From positions 2,170,001 through 2,234,000 of the forward strand of contig NZ_CP016282.1 in assembly GCF_001679725.1 (NCBI RefSeq): a stretch of 64,000 bases of DNA, written 5' to 3'. Positions 19,638-28,868 of this stretch are shown in pieces. The translations under genes were made by a program, and so were the position numbers. Source of the stretch: Cryobacterium arcticum (GTDB lineage: Bacteria; Actinomycetota; Actinomycetes; Actinomycetales; Microbacteriaceae). The stretch's first letter is position 1. Each line of letters begins with the position of its first letter. The notes under the pieces were generated by a model that was not told where the DNA came from, searched no databases, and worked only from the letters and a program-made list of their open reading frames with translations.

Positions 19638-20639
19638 CTAGTAGATATTGAAGGCGTAGCCGACCACGAAGAGTGACAGCACGCCGATGGCGAGCACCGC
19701 CGCGGTGATGGCGAGAACCGTCGGCAGTGACGCTCCCCGTTTGCGCGGCGGCGTCATGACGCCGCGGGTGGAGGTGTGGGTGCTGACGGCGCGGCTCGCG
19801 CTCACGGGAGCGACGTCGTTGTGGTGGCCGCCCTCGTCGAGCTGGTCCAGCATCCGGTCCATCTCGGACGAGTCAAAGAGGTTGGGGTGCTGGCCAGTGG
19901 CGCCGAGGCTGCGCGGCAGGTCGATGGAACCGGTGATCATGATCTCGCCGGTGCTGGTGATCGGACCGGCCGGGCCCTGCCTGGGGATCGACGGCAGGAT
20001 CAGGGCGTTGGTCGTCGTCGGTATTCCGCCCGCCCCGACGCCCCGACCGACGAGGTCGTCGAAGGTCTGGTCGTCGCGACGGCCGATGGTCTCGATGTGG
20101 CTGTCGTCTTCGCGGTCGACCGACCAGTGGCCGATGGGCGGGTGCAGCCCGCTGGATGCGGGGGCGGGATTCAGCGATGGCGCGTCGTCGGTGCCGGCGT
20201 CCCGGTTCGCGGGGACAGCCGCCGGCGCCAGCTGGCGTTCGTCGGGAGTCCCGTTGTGAGCTGAATGGTCGTCGGCTGCACGTTCATCGGCTGCATGCCC
20301 GTCATCTGCACCGTCGGTGCTCGCCGTTGCCGCGGCCTGCAGAGCACGCAGTTCGCGGCGGCTCAGAGTGCGGCCGGTGTCCTGCACCATGGCAGGCTCG
20401 GGGATCGGCAATGGAGCCGGAGCGGGGCGGGCAGGTTCAGCACGTTCGACGGGCGGCGCGGTGTGCCGGGAGTGGTGTTCGTCGGGCTCGATCGGCGCCG
20501 GGGAGGAGGTGGGGCGAGGTTCGGGGGACGCGGGCGACTCGTCGTTCGAACGGTCCTCTGCAGAGACCGGTTCGTTTTCCCGGGCCAACTCGCGCAACTG
20601 TCGTCGCGTCAGTGGCTGCGGGCTATTACCCAACGTCAT
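19638..20639 (-). CDS. hypothetical protein with C-terminal membrane anchor and repeated [10 protein letters not shown] motif
   Basis: 333 residues from ATG 20639, overlapping the nadD stop by 4 bases. Most of the chain (to about 300) is disordered and rich in Pro, Ala, Asp and Ser. A short basic helix, [14 protein letters not shown] (about 10-23), reappears diverged as [13 protein letters not shown] (about 94-106). A single membrane segment near the C-terminus (about 310-330, [15 protein letters not shown]) would leave nearly all of the protein in the cytoplasm. No family recognised. Its coupling to nadD and placement before rsfS suggest coexpression with ribosome/NAD housekeeping; function unknown. 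Confidence 0.8.
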   Translation of the reverse strand: MTLGNSPQPLTRRQLRELARENEPVSAEDRSNDESPASPEPRPTSSPAPIEPDEHHSRHTAPPVERAEPARPAPAPLPIPEPAMVQDTGRTLSRRELRALQAAATASTDGADDGHAADERAADDHSAHNGTPDERQLAPAAVPANRDAGTDDAPSLNPAPASSGLHPPIGHWSVDREDDSHIETIGRRDDQTFDDLVGRGVGAGGIPTTTNALILPSIPRQGPAGPITSTGEIMITGSIDLPRSLGATGQHPNLFDSSEMDRMLDQLDEGGHHNDVAPVSASRAVSTHTSTRGVMTPPRKRGASLPTVLAITAAVLAIGVLSLFVVGYAFNIY

Positions 20640-21229
20640 GCCACACTCCGATACAGGTGATGCTTTGAGATGTACTGGACAACCCCGTCGGGGACCAAGT
20701 ACCAGACCGGGAATCCCCGGTTCACGCGTTCCCGGCAGTCGGTGGACGAAATGGCCAGAGCCGGAACCTCCAACAAGCTTACGTCCTGGTTAGGTAAACC
20801 TGAAATGCTCAGATCATGTCCCGGTCGACTCACAGCCACGAAATGCGCCAGCTTCCACAGTTCGGCGGCGTCCTTCCAGCCCAGGATCTGGGTGATGGCG
20901 TCGGCTCCGGTGATGAAGAAGAGTTCGGCGTCCGGACGTTCCGCGTGCAGGTCTCGCAGCGTGTCGATGGTGAAGGTGGGGCCGGTACGGTCGATGTCGA
21001 CCCGGCTCACCGTGAAGCGTGGGTTTGACGCCGTGGCGATCACGGTCATGAGGTAGCGGTGCTCGGCCACGGTCACGTCGTGCTTCTGCCACGGCTGCCC
21101 GGTCGGCACGAAGATGACCTCGTCGAGATCGAAGCTCTGCGCGACCTCGCTGGCCGCCACAAGGTGCCCATGGTGGATCGGATCGAAGGTTCCGCCCATC
21201 ACTCCGATGCGTGGGCGGTGCCGGGTCAC
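20636..21229 (-). CDS. nadD: nicotinate-nucleotide adenylyltransferase
   Basis: Transfers AMP from ATP to nicotinate mononucleotide in NAD synthesis (EC 2.7.7.18). 197 residues from GTG 21229. The nucleotidyltransferase signature [12 protein letters not shown] is at about residues 12-23, the second motif [10 protein letters not shown] (ISSTxxR) near 165, and [11 protein letters not shown] and [12 protein letters not shown] between. Reading the frame further upstream (to 21481) adds only shadow sequence. No clear Shine-Dalgarno precedes the GTG; coupling to the small membrane gene that ends 14 bases earlier is possible. Confidence 0.95.
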   Translation of the reverse strand: MTRHRPRIGVMGGTFDPIHHGHLVAASEVAQSFDLDEVIFVPTGQPWQKHDVTVAEHRYLMTVIATASNPRFTVSRVDIDRTGPTFTIDTLRDLHAERPDAELFFITGADAITQILGWKDAAELWKLAHFVAVSRPGHDLSISGLPNQDVSLLEVPALAISSTDCRERVNRGFPVWYLVPDGVVQYISKHHLYRSVA

Positions 21230-21243
21230 AGTCGGCCGTTCGG

Positions 21244-21450
21244 TTAGTGGCCGCCGTGGCTGGACGCGCCACCGTGCGCGGCCGCGTACGCGTTCGCCTT
21301 TGCACTGTGGCGGTTGGCGACGTCGCGGAAGCTCCACAGGACGAAACCGAGGGCCGCGAAGATCACGAGGGCCACCAGGCCGTAGACCCAGGTGGGCACG
21401 GGCAGTTGGGCGTGCTCGACCTCGGCCAGGACAGCGGTCAGGAACAACAT
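21244..21450 (-). CDS. small single-pass membrane protein upstream of nadD
   Basis: 68 residues from ATG 21450 with GGAG upstream (AACGGAGATTCC-ATG). One membrane segment (about residues 20-43, [20 protein letters not shown]) is followed by a short positively charged helix [20 protein letters not shown] and a His/Gly/Ser tail ending HGGH. The terminal histidines could bind metal but nothing shows it. It sits between proA (137 bases upstream) and nadD (14 bases downstream). No family name recognised. Confidence 0.75.
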   Translation of the reverse strand: MLFLTAVLAEVEHAQLPVPTWVYGLVALVIFAALGFVLWSFRDVANRHSAKANAYAAAHGGASSHGGH

Positions 21451-21587
21451 GGAATCTCCGTTCGGGGAAGCGTGGGGTCAATCGGAAGCCACGACGGGCG
21501 GCACCGGTACCGCGACCAGTCTAGCGGGGCGACCCGCCCGCACCGGGAGGGGCTCCCGCACGGCGCCGTCGGTGCGCCGAAGACACG

Positions 21588-22946
21588 CTAGGACCGGATC
21601 TGGCCGGATCCGCGGACGATCCATTTGGTGCTCGTGAGTTCCGGCAGGCCCATGGGCCCCCGCGCGTGCAGCTTCTGGGTGGAGATACCGACCTCGGCGC
21701 CGAAGCCGAACTCGCCCCCGTCGGTGAAGCGGGTTGAGGCGTTGACCATCACGGCGGCGGAGTCCACCTCGCCCAGAAAGCGTTCGGCGTTGACGATGTC
21801 GTTGGTGATGATCGACTCGGTGTGACCGGTGGAGTACCGGCGGATGTGCGCGATGGCCTCGTCGAGGTCGGCGACGACCGCCACGGACAGGTCCAGGCTC
21901 ATGTACTCGGTGGACCAGTCTTCCTCGGTGGCCGGCACCGCGGCCGGGAACAGGGCACGCACCGCCGCATCCCCGTGAATGGTCACGCCGGCCTCGGCGA
22001 GTCGGCCCAGAACAGCCGGCAGCAGCCGCGCGGCCGCGGCCTCGTGCACGAGCACGGTCTCGACGGCGTTGCAGACACTGGGTCGCTGCACCTTGGCGTT
22101 GTGCACGATGTCCGTGGCCCACGCGAGATTCGCGGAGTCGTCGAGGAAGATGTGCACCACGCCGGCTCCGGTTTCGATGACGGGCACGGTGGATTCGGTC
22201 ACGACGGCCTGGATCAGCCCTGCGCTGCCCCGGGGAATCAGCACGTCCACGAATCCGCGGGCCTGCATCAGACGAGTGGCGCCGGCACGGCCGTACGGGT
22301 CGATGGTCTGCACGGACTCCCCCGGCAGCCCGGCCGCGACGAGTGCCTGCTGAATCAGGTCCACGAGCACCCGGTTCGAGTTCTCGGCGGCCGATCCGCC
22401 GCGGAGAACCGCGGCGTTGCCGCTCTTGAGGGCCAGGGCGGCGATGTCGACGGTCACATTGGGCCGCGCCTCGTAGATGACACCGACCACACCGAACGGC
22501 ACACGGACCTGGCTGATCTTGACGCCGTTGGGCAGGCTGCTGCCCCGCACCACCTCGCCGACCGGGTCCGTGAGCAGTTCGATCTCGGCCACGGCGTCGG
22601 CGAGAGAGCGGATGCGGGCCTCGTCCAGCGTCAGTCGGTCCAGCAGTGCCGCGCTCAGGCCGTTGTCCGCGCCGACAGAGAGATCGACCGCGTTGGCCGC
22701 GACGATCCCGGCGACGTTGTCGCGGAGCGCCTGGGCGATGCCGCGCAGGGCGCGATTCTTCACCTGGGTGGGCGCTGAGGCGAGAGCCAGGGAGGCCTGG
22801 CGTGCCGCGGTGAGCAGAGCGGTGAGGCCGTCCGCGGTGTCAGAGACGCCACGGTCGCCGGACCCGACGCGTGCGGGCATGGCGTCCGGCACCGTCCCCG
22901 CCTGGTCCTCGGTGGGCGGCAGGGCGACGGGGCGGGTCTGCGACAT
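21588..22946 (-). CDS. proA: glutamate-5-semialdehyde dehydrogenase (gamma-glutamyl phosphate reductase)
   Basis: NADPH-dependent second step of proline synthesis (EC 1.2.1.41). 452 residues; the first 35 are a poorly conserved extension before the ProA fold (LLTAARQASLALASAPTQVK). Conserved parts are VPFGVVGVIYEARPNVT, ALKSGNAAVLRGGSAAENSN, VIETGAGVVHIF, the catalytic Cys in KVQRPSVCNAVET and GFGAEVGISTQKLHARGPMG near the C-terminus. Starts 9 bases after proB on the same strand, so the two form the usual proBA pair. Confidence 0.97.
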   Translation of the reverse strand: MSQTRPVALPPTEDQAGTVPDAMPARVGSGDRGVSDTADGLTALLTAARQASLALASAPTQVKNRALRGIAQALRDNVAGIVAANAVDLSVGADNGLSAALLDRLTLDEARIRSLADAVAEIELLTDPVGEVVRGSSLPNGVKISQVRVPFGVVGVIYEARPNVTVDIAALALKSGNAAVLRGGSAAENSNRVLVDLIQQALVAAGLPGESVQTIDPYGRAGATRLMQARGFVDVLIPRGSAGLIQAVVTESTVPVIETGAGVVHIFLDDSANLAWATDIVHNAKVQRPSVCNAVETVLVHEAAAARLLPAVLGRLAEAGVTIHGDAAVRALFPAAVPATEEDWSTEYMSLDLSVAVVADLDEAIAHIRRYSTGHTESIITNDIVNAERFLGEVDSAAVMVNASTRFTDGGEFGFGAEVGISTQKLHARGPMGLPELTSTKWIVRGSGQIRS

Positions 22947-22955
22947 GCCCCTAGT

Positions 22956-23804
22956 TTAGGACAGCTCGTGTCCGGCGGTACGCCCGCCGACAGCGGGTTC
23001 AGCAGGCTCGAACCAGGTGCCGATGGCGTCTCCCCTGAGCGCCTCGGCGACGAGCGCCGTGGAGGTCACGAGCACGGCGGTTCCCGCATCCTGGGCGATC
23101 CGGGCGGCGGACACCTTGGTGCCCGCTCCTCCCGTGCCCACGCCGGACAGCGAGGAGCCGAACTCCACATCGGGCAGGGTGTCACCCACGGCGACGTGGT
23201 CGATGCGCTCGGCGCCGGGCAGGTGCGGCGGCCGGGTGTACAGGGCATCCACGTCGCTGAGCAGCACGAGCAGGTCGGCCTTCACCAGCGTGGCGACGAG
23301 GGCGGCGAGCCTGTCGTTGTCGCCGAACCGGATCTCGTGGGTGGCGACGGTGTCGTTCTCGTTCACGATCGGCAGGATACGCAGCCCGAGCAGGCGCTCC
23401 ATGGCGCGCTGCGCGTTGCTGCGCGGCGACGCGTTCTCGAGGTCCCCGGCCGTGAGGAGCACCTGGCCCGCGATGATGTCGTACCGGTCGAGGCTGTCCT
23501 GGTACCGGAAGATGAGGAGGTTCTGGCCCACCGACGCCGCGGCCTGCTGGGTCGCGAGATCGGTAGGGCGCTCGTCGAGCTGCAGGTAGGGCATGCCGGT
23601 GGCGATGGCGCCGGAGGAGACCAGGACCACCTCGGCGCCGCGCCCGTGCGCCGACGCCAGGGCGTCGACGAGGGGTGCGATCTGGCCGACGTTGGCGCCG
23701 CTGATCGAGGACGATCCGACCTTGACGACGATGCGTCTGGCCGTGGCGATGCCGCTGCGCTCCAGGCGGCGCCGGGCGGCGCCGCTCACCCCTCCATCGG
23801 TCAC
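22956..23804 (-). CDS. proB: glutamate 5-kinase, PUA-less form
   Basis: Phosphorylates glutamate to gamma-glutamyl phosphate (EC 2.7.2.11), first step of proline synthesis. 282 residues from GTG 23804, which overlaps the obgE stop by 4 bases. The amino-acid kinase fold is complete: [71 protein letters not shown] and [18 protein letters not shown]. coli ProB is 367 residues with a C-terminal PUA domain; here the chain ends shortly after the kinase fold, so that domain is missing. Confidence 0.96.
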   Translation of the reverse strand: MTDGGVSGAARRRLERSGIATARRIVVKVGSSSISGANVGQIAPLVDALASAHGRGAEVVLVSSGAIATGMPYLQLDERPTDLATQQAAASVGQNLLIFRYQDSLDRYDIIAGQVLLTAGDLENASPRSNAQRAMERLLGLRILPIVNENDTVATHEIRFGDNDRLAALVATLVKADLLVLLSDVDALYTRPPHLPGAERIDHVAVGDTLPDVEFGSSLSGVGTGGAGTKVSAARIAQDAGTAVLVTSTALVAEALRGDAIGTWFEPAEPAVGGRTAGHELS

Positions 23805-25384
23805 TCGGAGTCGCCCTCCCGGGTGCGGCGACGGGCAGCGTTGTTCTCGGTGACCTCGTCGGCGCCGCCGTTGTACTCTTCCTCGCCGGTCGACCACATG
23901 CCGGCCTCGCGTTCGCGGATGAGTTCGGCCCGGGCGGCGGACTTCGCGTCCATGCGCTTGAGGTATTCCTCGCGACGCTCGTTGCTGGTGCGGCGCTTGG
24001 AGTCGTCCATCCGGCTGTCGGTTCCGCGCGGGGCGGTGATCAGCTCGGCGGTGGACGTGAGAGTGGGCTCCCAGTCGAAGATCATCCCGTCCCCCGGGCC
24101 GATCACGACGGTCGAGCCGGCGACGGCACCGGCCTTGAAGAGTTCGTCTTCGGTGCCGAGCTTGGCGAGGCGGTCGGCGAGGAAGCCGACGGCTTCGTCG
24201 TTCTTGAAGTCAGTCTGCTGCACCCAGCGCTCGGGCTTGGCGCCGAGGATGCGGAAGATGTTGCCGAACGATCCGCCTTCGACGCGCACGATGAAGCCGC
24301 TGTCGTCGACGGCCTTGGGCCGGATGACGATGCGGGGCTTGAGAGCTGCGGCCTCTGCGCTGCTGAGACGGCCGGCTTCGACGGTCTCGGCCAGGGCGAA
24401 GTTGAGCTGGCGCAGGCCCTCGTGGCTGACCGTGGAGATCTCGAAGACGCGGTAGCCGCGTTCCTCGAGTTCGGCCTTGACGAAGGCGGCGAGCTCGCGG
24501 CCCTCTGGGACGTCGATCTTGTTCAGGGCGATCAGCTGCGGGCGTTCGAGCAGCGGCGTCTGGCCCTCGGGCACCGGGTACGCGGCAAGCTCGCCGAGGA
24601 TGATGTCGAGGTCGCTGATCGGGTCGCGACCGGGGTCGAGCGTGGCGCAGTCGAGGACGTGCAGCAGTGCGGTGCAACGCTCCACGTGGCGCAGGAACTC
24701 GAGACCGAGGCCCTTGCCCTCGCTGGCGCCCTCGATGAGCCCGGGGACGTCGGCGACGGTGTAGCGCACCTCACCGGCATCGACGACGCCGAGGTTGGGC
24801 TGCAGGGTCGTGAAGGGGTAGTCGGCGATCTTGGGCCGCGCGGCGGAGATCGCGGCGATGAGGCTGGACTTGCCGGCCGAGGGGTAGCCGACCAGGGCCA
24901 CATCCGCCACGGTCTTCAGCTCGAGGTAGACGTCACCCTCGTAGCCGTAGGTGCCGAGCAGGGCGAAGCCGGGGGCCTTGCGCTTGGTCGAGGCGAGGGC
25001 GGCGTTGCCGAGCCCGCCCTGTCCGCCGGGAGCGACGACGATGCGGTAGCCGGGCTCCGTCATGTCGGCGAGTTCGTTGCCTTCGGCGTCCTTGACCACG
25101 GTGCCCAGCGGGACCGGCAGCTCGATGATGTCGCTGCTGTAGCCGTTGCGGTGGTCGCCCATGCCGGGTCCGCCGTTGGCGGAGCTGCGGTGCGGGGAGC
25201 GGTGGAAGGACAGCAGGGTGGTGACCTGCGGGTCGGCGACGAGGACGATGTCGCCACCGTTGCCGCCGTTTCCGCCATCGGGGCCGGCGAGAGGCTTGAA
25301 CTTCTCGCGTTTGACCGAGACACAACCGTTTCCTCCGTTGCCCGCTCGCAGATGCAGCGTGACTTGGTCAACGAACGTGGCCAT
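23801..25384 (-). CDS. obgE: Obg family GTPase, ribosome assembly
   Basis: 527 residues from ATG 25384, with AAAGGGGC upstream; a longer frame to 25447 is not supported. The glycine-rich Obg fold (about 1-155, [20 protein letters not shown]) is followed by the G domain (Walker [12 protein letters not shown], switch region [21 protein letters not shown], and NKID), then an OCT domain ([19 protein letters not shown]) and a charged 70-residue tail with [18 protein letters not shown]. Obg acts in 50S maturation and stress signalling. It follows rplU and rpmA, the standard bacterial order. Confidence 0.97.
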   Translation of the reverse strand: MATFVDQVTLHLRAGNGGNGCVSVKREKFKPLAGPDGGNGGNGGDIVLVADPQVTTLLSFHRSPHRSSANGGPGMGDHRNGYSSDIIELPVPLGTVVKDAEGNELADMTEPGYRIVVAPGGQGGLGNAALASTKRKAPGFALLGTYGYEGDVYLELKTVADVALVGYPSAGKSSLIAAISAARPKIADYPFTTLQPNLGVVDAGEVRYTVADVPGLIEGASEGKGLGLEFLRHVERCTALLHVLDCATLDPGRDPISDLDIILGELAAYPVPEGQTPLLERPQLIALNKIDVPEGRELAAFVKAELEERGYRVFEISTVSHEGLRQLNFALAETVEAGRLSSAEAAALKPRIVIRPKAVDDSGFIVRVEGGSFGNIFRILGAKPERWVQQTDFKNDEAVGFLADRLAKLGTEDELFKAGAVAGSTVVIGPGDGMIFDWEPTLTSTAELITAPRGTDSRMDDSKRRTSNERREEYLKRMDAKSAARAELIREREAGMWSTGEEEYNGGADEVTENNAARRRTREGDSE

Positions 25385-25468
25385 GGGAATGCCCCTTTCA
25401 GGTGGCGATAAAAACAAACATGAGGACGAGCCGAAGCCCGCCCTCATGCTGAAAAGCTGTGTGGATGC

Positions 25469-25726
25469 CTAAGCGGCAGCTACCACGATGTTGACGACCT
25501 TGCGGCCACCCTTTGCACCGAACTCGACCGAGCCGGCTTCGAGGGCGAAGAGGGTGTCGTCGCCGCCACGGCCGACGTTCACGCCGGGGTGGAAGTGGGT
25601 GCCACGCTGACGGACGATGATCTCGCCCGCGCCGACAACCTGACCGCCGAAGCGCTTCACGCCGAGGCGCTGTGCGTTGGAGTCACGACCGTTGCGAGTG
25701 GAACTCGCGCCTTTTTTGTGTGCCAT
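25469..25726 (-). CDS. rpmA: 50S ribosomal protein bL27
   Basis: 85 residues, the usual length. N-terminus [20 protein letters not shown] and core [40 protein letters not shown] are diagnostic. The N-terminal tail reaches towards the peptidyl-transferase centre; there is no cleavable Firmicutes-type N-terminal extension. Lies between rplU (19 bases upstream) and obgE (84 bases downstream). Confidence 0.98.
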   Translation of the reverse strand: MAHKKGASSTRNGRDSNAQRLGVKRFGGQVVGAGEIIVRQRGTHFHPGVNVGRGGDDTLFALEAGSVEFGAKGGRKVVNIVVAAA

Positions 25727-25745
25727 TTGTTCTTCTCCTCAGGCC

Positions 25746-26054
25746 TTAGGCGATGCCGGTGACCTGAACGCGAGTGAGCTCCTGACGGTGCCCCTGACGC
25801 TTCTTGTAACCGGTCTTGTTCTTGAACTTCTGGATGACGATCTTCGGGCCGCGGAGGTCGTTGAGGACCTCGGCGGTGACCTTGACGTTGGCCAGCGACG
25901 TCGAGTCAGAGGTGATCTTGTCGCCGTCGACGAGAAGCACGGCGGCCAGCTCGACGTTGCCGTCCTTGTCAGCCTTGATTCGGTCCATCGTTACGATGGT
26001 CCCGACCTCTACCTTCTCCTGCCGCCCACCGGCGCGCACAACTGCGTAAACCAC
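25746..26054 (-). CDS. rplU: 50S ribosomal protein bL21
   Basis: 102 residues from GTG 26054 ([19 protein letters not shown]). Conserved features include the GGRQ motif near the start and the basic C-terminal loop [19 protein letters not shown]. It is the first gene of the rplU-rpmA-obgE-proBA block; the 238 bases up to the divergent DUF4031 gene must hold the promoter, but I cannot assign convincing -35/-10 boxes. Confidence 0.97.
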   Translation of the reverse strand: MVYAVVRAGGRQEKVEVGTIVTMDRIKADKDGNVELAAVLLVDGDKITSDSTSLANVKVTAEVLNDLRGPKIVIQKFKNKTGYKKRQGHRQELTRVQVTGIA

Positions 26055-26292
26055 TTTACGTACCTATCTCTGGGGAACCCCGGGGGCTCCGATTCCTATG
26101 ATGGAAAGTTACCGAGTGCAAATGGACCAAGTCGGACCATCTCACGTCAGAAAACCTTGGGCGTTGCGTGGACATAGTCCACCGCACACCAACACTCGAC
26201 TTTAGCGGATCGGATAGCCCCGGTCAAACCATTCGGCGGGGGTGTGTCGCGACGGGTCTGCCGGCATCCGATTCAGTCCCTACACTTTCAGG

Positions 26293-26583
26293 ATGAGCAT
26301 ACTGATCGACCAGCCTGCCTGGCCGGCCCATGGAACGCTCTGGTCGCACCTGGTGAGCGATTCATCCCTCGAGGAGTTGCACGCGTTCGCGTCTGCTCAG
26401 GGCATCCCCCGCCGCGGGTTCGACCTGGACCATTACGACGTGCCCGAGGCCCGGTACGACAGCCTGGTGGCCGCTGGAGCCGTGCCCGTGGACTTTCGCG
26501 GGCTGGTCACCCGCTTGCGCGCAAGCGGCCTGCGGGTGAGCGGCCGGGAACGCCGTTCGAGGCCCGGAGGCGCCACCAGCTGA
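26293..26583 (+). CDS. DUF4031 domain protein
   Basis: 96 residues from ATG 26293, with AGGA close upstream. The core ILIDQPAWPAHGTLWSHLVS, LEELHAFASAQGIPRRGFDL and DHYDVPEARYDSLVAAGA matches DUF4031, a small actinobacterial domain of unknown function, often annotated only as hypothetical. It stands alone and converges on the propeller protein gene, whose stop is 7 bases away. Confidence 0.85.
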   Translation: MSILIDQPAWPAHGTLWSHLVSDSSLEELHAFASAQGIPRRGFDLDHYDVPEARYDSLVAAGAVPVDFRGLVTRLRASGLRVSGRERRSRPGGATS

Positions 26584-26590
26584 CGGGGCG

Positions 26591-28027
26591 TCACCAGGTG
26601 GCGTCGATCCCCACGATGCTGCGACTGATGGCGCCCGTTGCCAGGTCGACGATGATCGTGGTCGCCGTGGTCGCCTGGGCCCCCACCGGGTAGTCATCGC
26701 TGACCTGGGTCTGGCTGTTGGGCACGGTCTGGATCGCCAGGTACTGGTCGTTCGGTGAGATCACGAAGCCCAGGATGGTCTCATTGGGCAGCACCGGTTC
26801 GTAGACGACCCGACTGGTGGGGGCGTCGGGGTCGCCGGTGACGAGGGTGAGGTACTGGCGCACGCGGCCGGTCGCCTGGTCGAATTCGGCGACCCGCTGC
26901 ACATAGCCCTCGCCCCCGGTGAGGAAGCGCAGCTCCGCCGTGTACGGGGTGGTTCCGGCCACGTCTTGGGGCACGATGGCGGCCTCAGAGCCCGTCGAGA
27001 GGTCCAGGATGTACTGGCTGCCCTGATCGGAGACCGCGATCCTGACGCCGTCGGGAGCGAAGGCGTTGAGATTGGGGAATTGCCCGATCGGGATGGGGGC
27101 GGTGTCGGCTCGCGGGTCGACGAGCAGAAGGGTGGTGTCGAAGAGCTGTGCGACGAGCTCGGACCGGGCGGGCATGAATCCCCAGGCGATGGCCTGGATG
27201 GGCTTCTTGTCCAGGCCCGTGACGGTGTCGACGGTGCCGCGGGTGAGGTCGAGCAGGAACAGGGTGTTGTCGTAGACGGTGCCGGCGGCTCCCGGCGCGC
27301 TGCTGAACCGGAACCCGACGGTGCTGGAGGACGGTGAGGCCTGCAGGTCCTGCACGATTCCGGTGCCGGGCAGCGTGAGTTCGGCGGCTTGCCCGTCGGC
27401 GGAGACCAGGCTCAGCCGGCTGCTGAGGTCGTCGGCGAGGGTGACGACCACGAGTTCGTCCCCCACGGGCACGAAGGACTGGATGTAGGGCGCCGTGAAG
27501 GCATCGGTGCTCTCCGGCGAACCGACGGCGGTGCGCAGGATGCGATCTGGAGCCTTGGTCGACTCCCCCGGGGTCGCCGGCGCCCGGCTGAGGACGAAGA
27601 GGGGTGCCTCCCCGGTGCGGAAAGTCACGGCCAGGTCGCTGCTCCGGTCGCCGAAGGCTCCCGAGACGTCGTTGACCCGCACGGTGTATTCGGTGTCGTA
27701 GGCCAGCGGCTGGGGGAACACGACGACAACGGAATCGTTCGAGGTCTGCACGTCGACCGGGCTGGCCGGTCTGATCTGCACCTGGTCCGCGCTGACCTCG
27801 GCGAGCTGTTGGTTGGTCGAGAGGACCAGGCGTTGCCCGGCGGCCGAGACCACTGCTGTCGTGTCGACGTCGGATCCCGTGAGCCGGGGGCCGCCCAGCA
27901 GGTTCACCGCCACGAGCGCCAGGCACAGAACGATCAACCCGGTCAGGAGGATCCCGAGAGTGCGGCGGAACCGACGCGCTCCGCCCGGATCTTCGGGGCC
28001 GGCCGTGAACGGCGTCTCAGTAGACAT
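26591..28027 (-). CDS. membrane-anchored Ig-like and beta-propeller protein
   Basis: 478 residues from ATG 28027, which overlaps the preceding gene by 11 bases. N-terminal membrane anchor (about residues 24-45, GILLTGLIVLCLALVAVNLL), then a bacterial Ig-like domain (about 70-145, VVVFPQPLAYDTEYTVRVND), then a propeller-like region with repeated blades (for example VGDELVVVTLADDLSSRLSL, NTLFLLDLTRGTVDTVTGLD, DQYLAIQTVPNSQTQV). The bulk should lie outside the membrane. It is the last gene of the permease/TIGR03943 operon; its ligand is unknown. Confidence 0.85.
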   Translation of the reverse strand: MSTETPFTAGPEDPGGARRFRRTLGILLTGLIVLCLALVAVNLLGGPRLTGSDVDTTAVVSAAGQRLVLSTNQQLAEVSADQVQIRPASPVDVQTSNDSVVVVFPQPLAYDTEYTVRVNDVSGAFGDRSSDLAVTFRTGEAPLFVLSRAPATPGESTKAPDRILRTAVGSPESTDAFTAPYIQSFVPVGDELVVVTLADDLSSRLSLVSADGQAAELTLPGTGIVQDLQASPSSSTVGFRFSSAPGAAGTVYDNTLFLLDLTRGTVDTVTGLDKKPIQAIAWGFMPARSELVAQLFDTTLLLVDPRADTAPIPIGQFPNLNAFAPDGVRIAVSDQGSQYILDLSTGSEAAIVPQDVAGTTPYTAELRFLTGGEGYVQRVAEFDQATGRVRQYLTLVTGDPDAPTSRVVYEPVLPNETILGFVISPNDQYLAIQTVPNSQTQVSDDYPVGAQATTATTIIVDLATGAISRSIVGIDATW

Positions 28028-28868
28028 AGGGGTCGCTCGGCTGCTCAACGGGCGTGATGTCCGTGGGTTGCAGGGCGAGCGCATCGGTCGATCGCACGCT
28101 CGGGTTGGGCCGGAACGTTCCCGTCACCTCGACCCAGTCGTCGGTGTCGTAGCTCGCCTTCCAACCCGGTTGGAAGACCGCCAGGCCGATCGGCTGGGCG
28201 TCCACGGCGCAGCAGGTGACCACGAACCGGGCCACGTAGAAGACGTTGTCGGGGTCCGCCGCATCCGGCAGCACGAAACCGGTGACCCGGGCCGTCTTGT
28301 CGGCGTACAGACCCGGGTCGCTCGATTGGGCCAGCAGCGACACCCATTCCTTCACGCTCAACCGCTCGTAGTCCCCGGTGCCCACCAGGGCGGCGGCCTG
28401 CGCCGACGAGGCTTCGCTGTCGAGGCCGCCGGAGTTGACCTCACGCTGGGTGGCGGTGGCGCTCGTGAGCGTGGCCGGAGGCAGGCCGAGCACTGCGATC
28501 GCGGCGATCGTGAGCAACAGTCCGCTGCCGGTCAGGGCGAGCGCACCTCGGCGGGCCGACAGCGGGCCGGCACCCGCGGGGGTGCGGACCACGAAGCTGG
28601 CCACCACGAACATGAGCCCGAGCGCGGCCATGACGACGGTGAACACGAAGTACCGCGGATGGATATAGAGCCCCAACTGACCGGTGACACCGAGCCAGAT
28701 GGTACCGACAACCACGACGAGGCTCAGGCCGATGCCGCGCCAGCGTTCGGCCAGATAGCCGGGAACGGAGCTCAATGGGCGAGGGCTCGTGGGCGCCCCC
28801 GCGGCTGGTGGCACGCCGTCGTTGGGCCCGGGCATTCGCCTGGACGCCTTCTCTGCGTCAGGCGACAT
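28017..28868 (-). CDS. TIGR03943-family permease-associated protein
   Basis: 283 residues. After a disordered 45-residue N-terminus there are membrane segments at about 48-66, 73-93 and 107-128, then an extracytoplasmic C-terminal domain (about 150-283) with the Cys-Cys pair in ARFVVTCCAVDAQPIGLAVF, VTGFVLPDAAD and DDWVEVTGTFRPN (an OB-like fold). This matches the TIGR03943 / DUF1980 family (B. subtilis YcgQ type), typically encoded next to a DUF318 permease as here. Substrate unknown; cysteines hint at metal handling. Overlaps both neighbours by 11 bases. Confidence 0.9.
   Translation of the reverse strand: MSPDAEKASRRMPGPNDGVPPAAGAPTSPRPLSSVPGYLAERWRGIGLSLVVVVGTIWLGVTGQLGLYIHPRYFVFTVVMAALGLMFVVASFVVRTPAGAGPLSARRGALALTGSGLLLTIAAIAVLGLPPATLTSATATQREVNSGGLDSEASSAQAAALVGTGDYERLSVKEWVSLLAQSSDPGLYADKTARVTGFVLPDAADPDNVFYVARFVVTCCAVDAQPIGLAVFQPGWKASYDTDDWVEVTGTFRPNPSVRSTDALALQPTDITPVEQPSDPYVY

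Noticed and set aside
26055..26292. Possible promoter or ribosomal-protein leader between rplU and DUF4031
   Set aside because: No -35/-10 pair of reasonable quality or conserved leader structure could be identified by eye.
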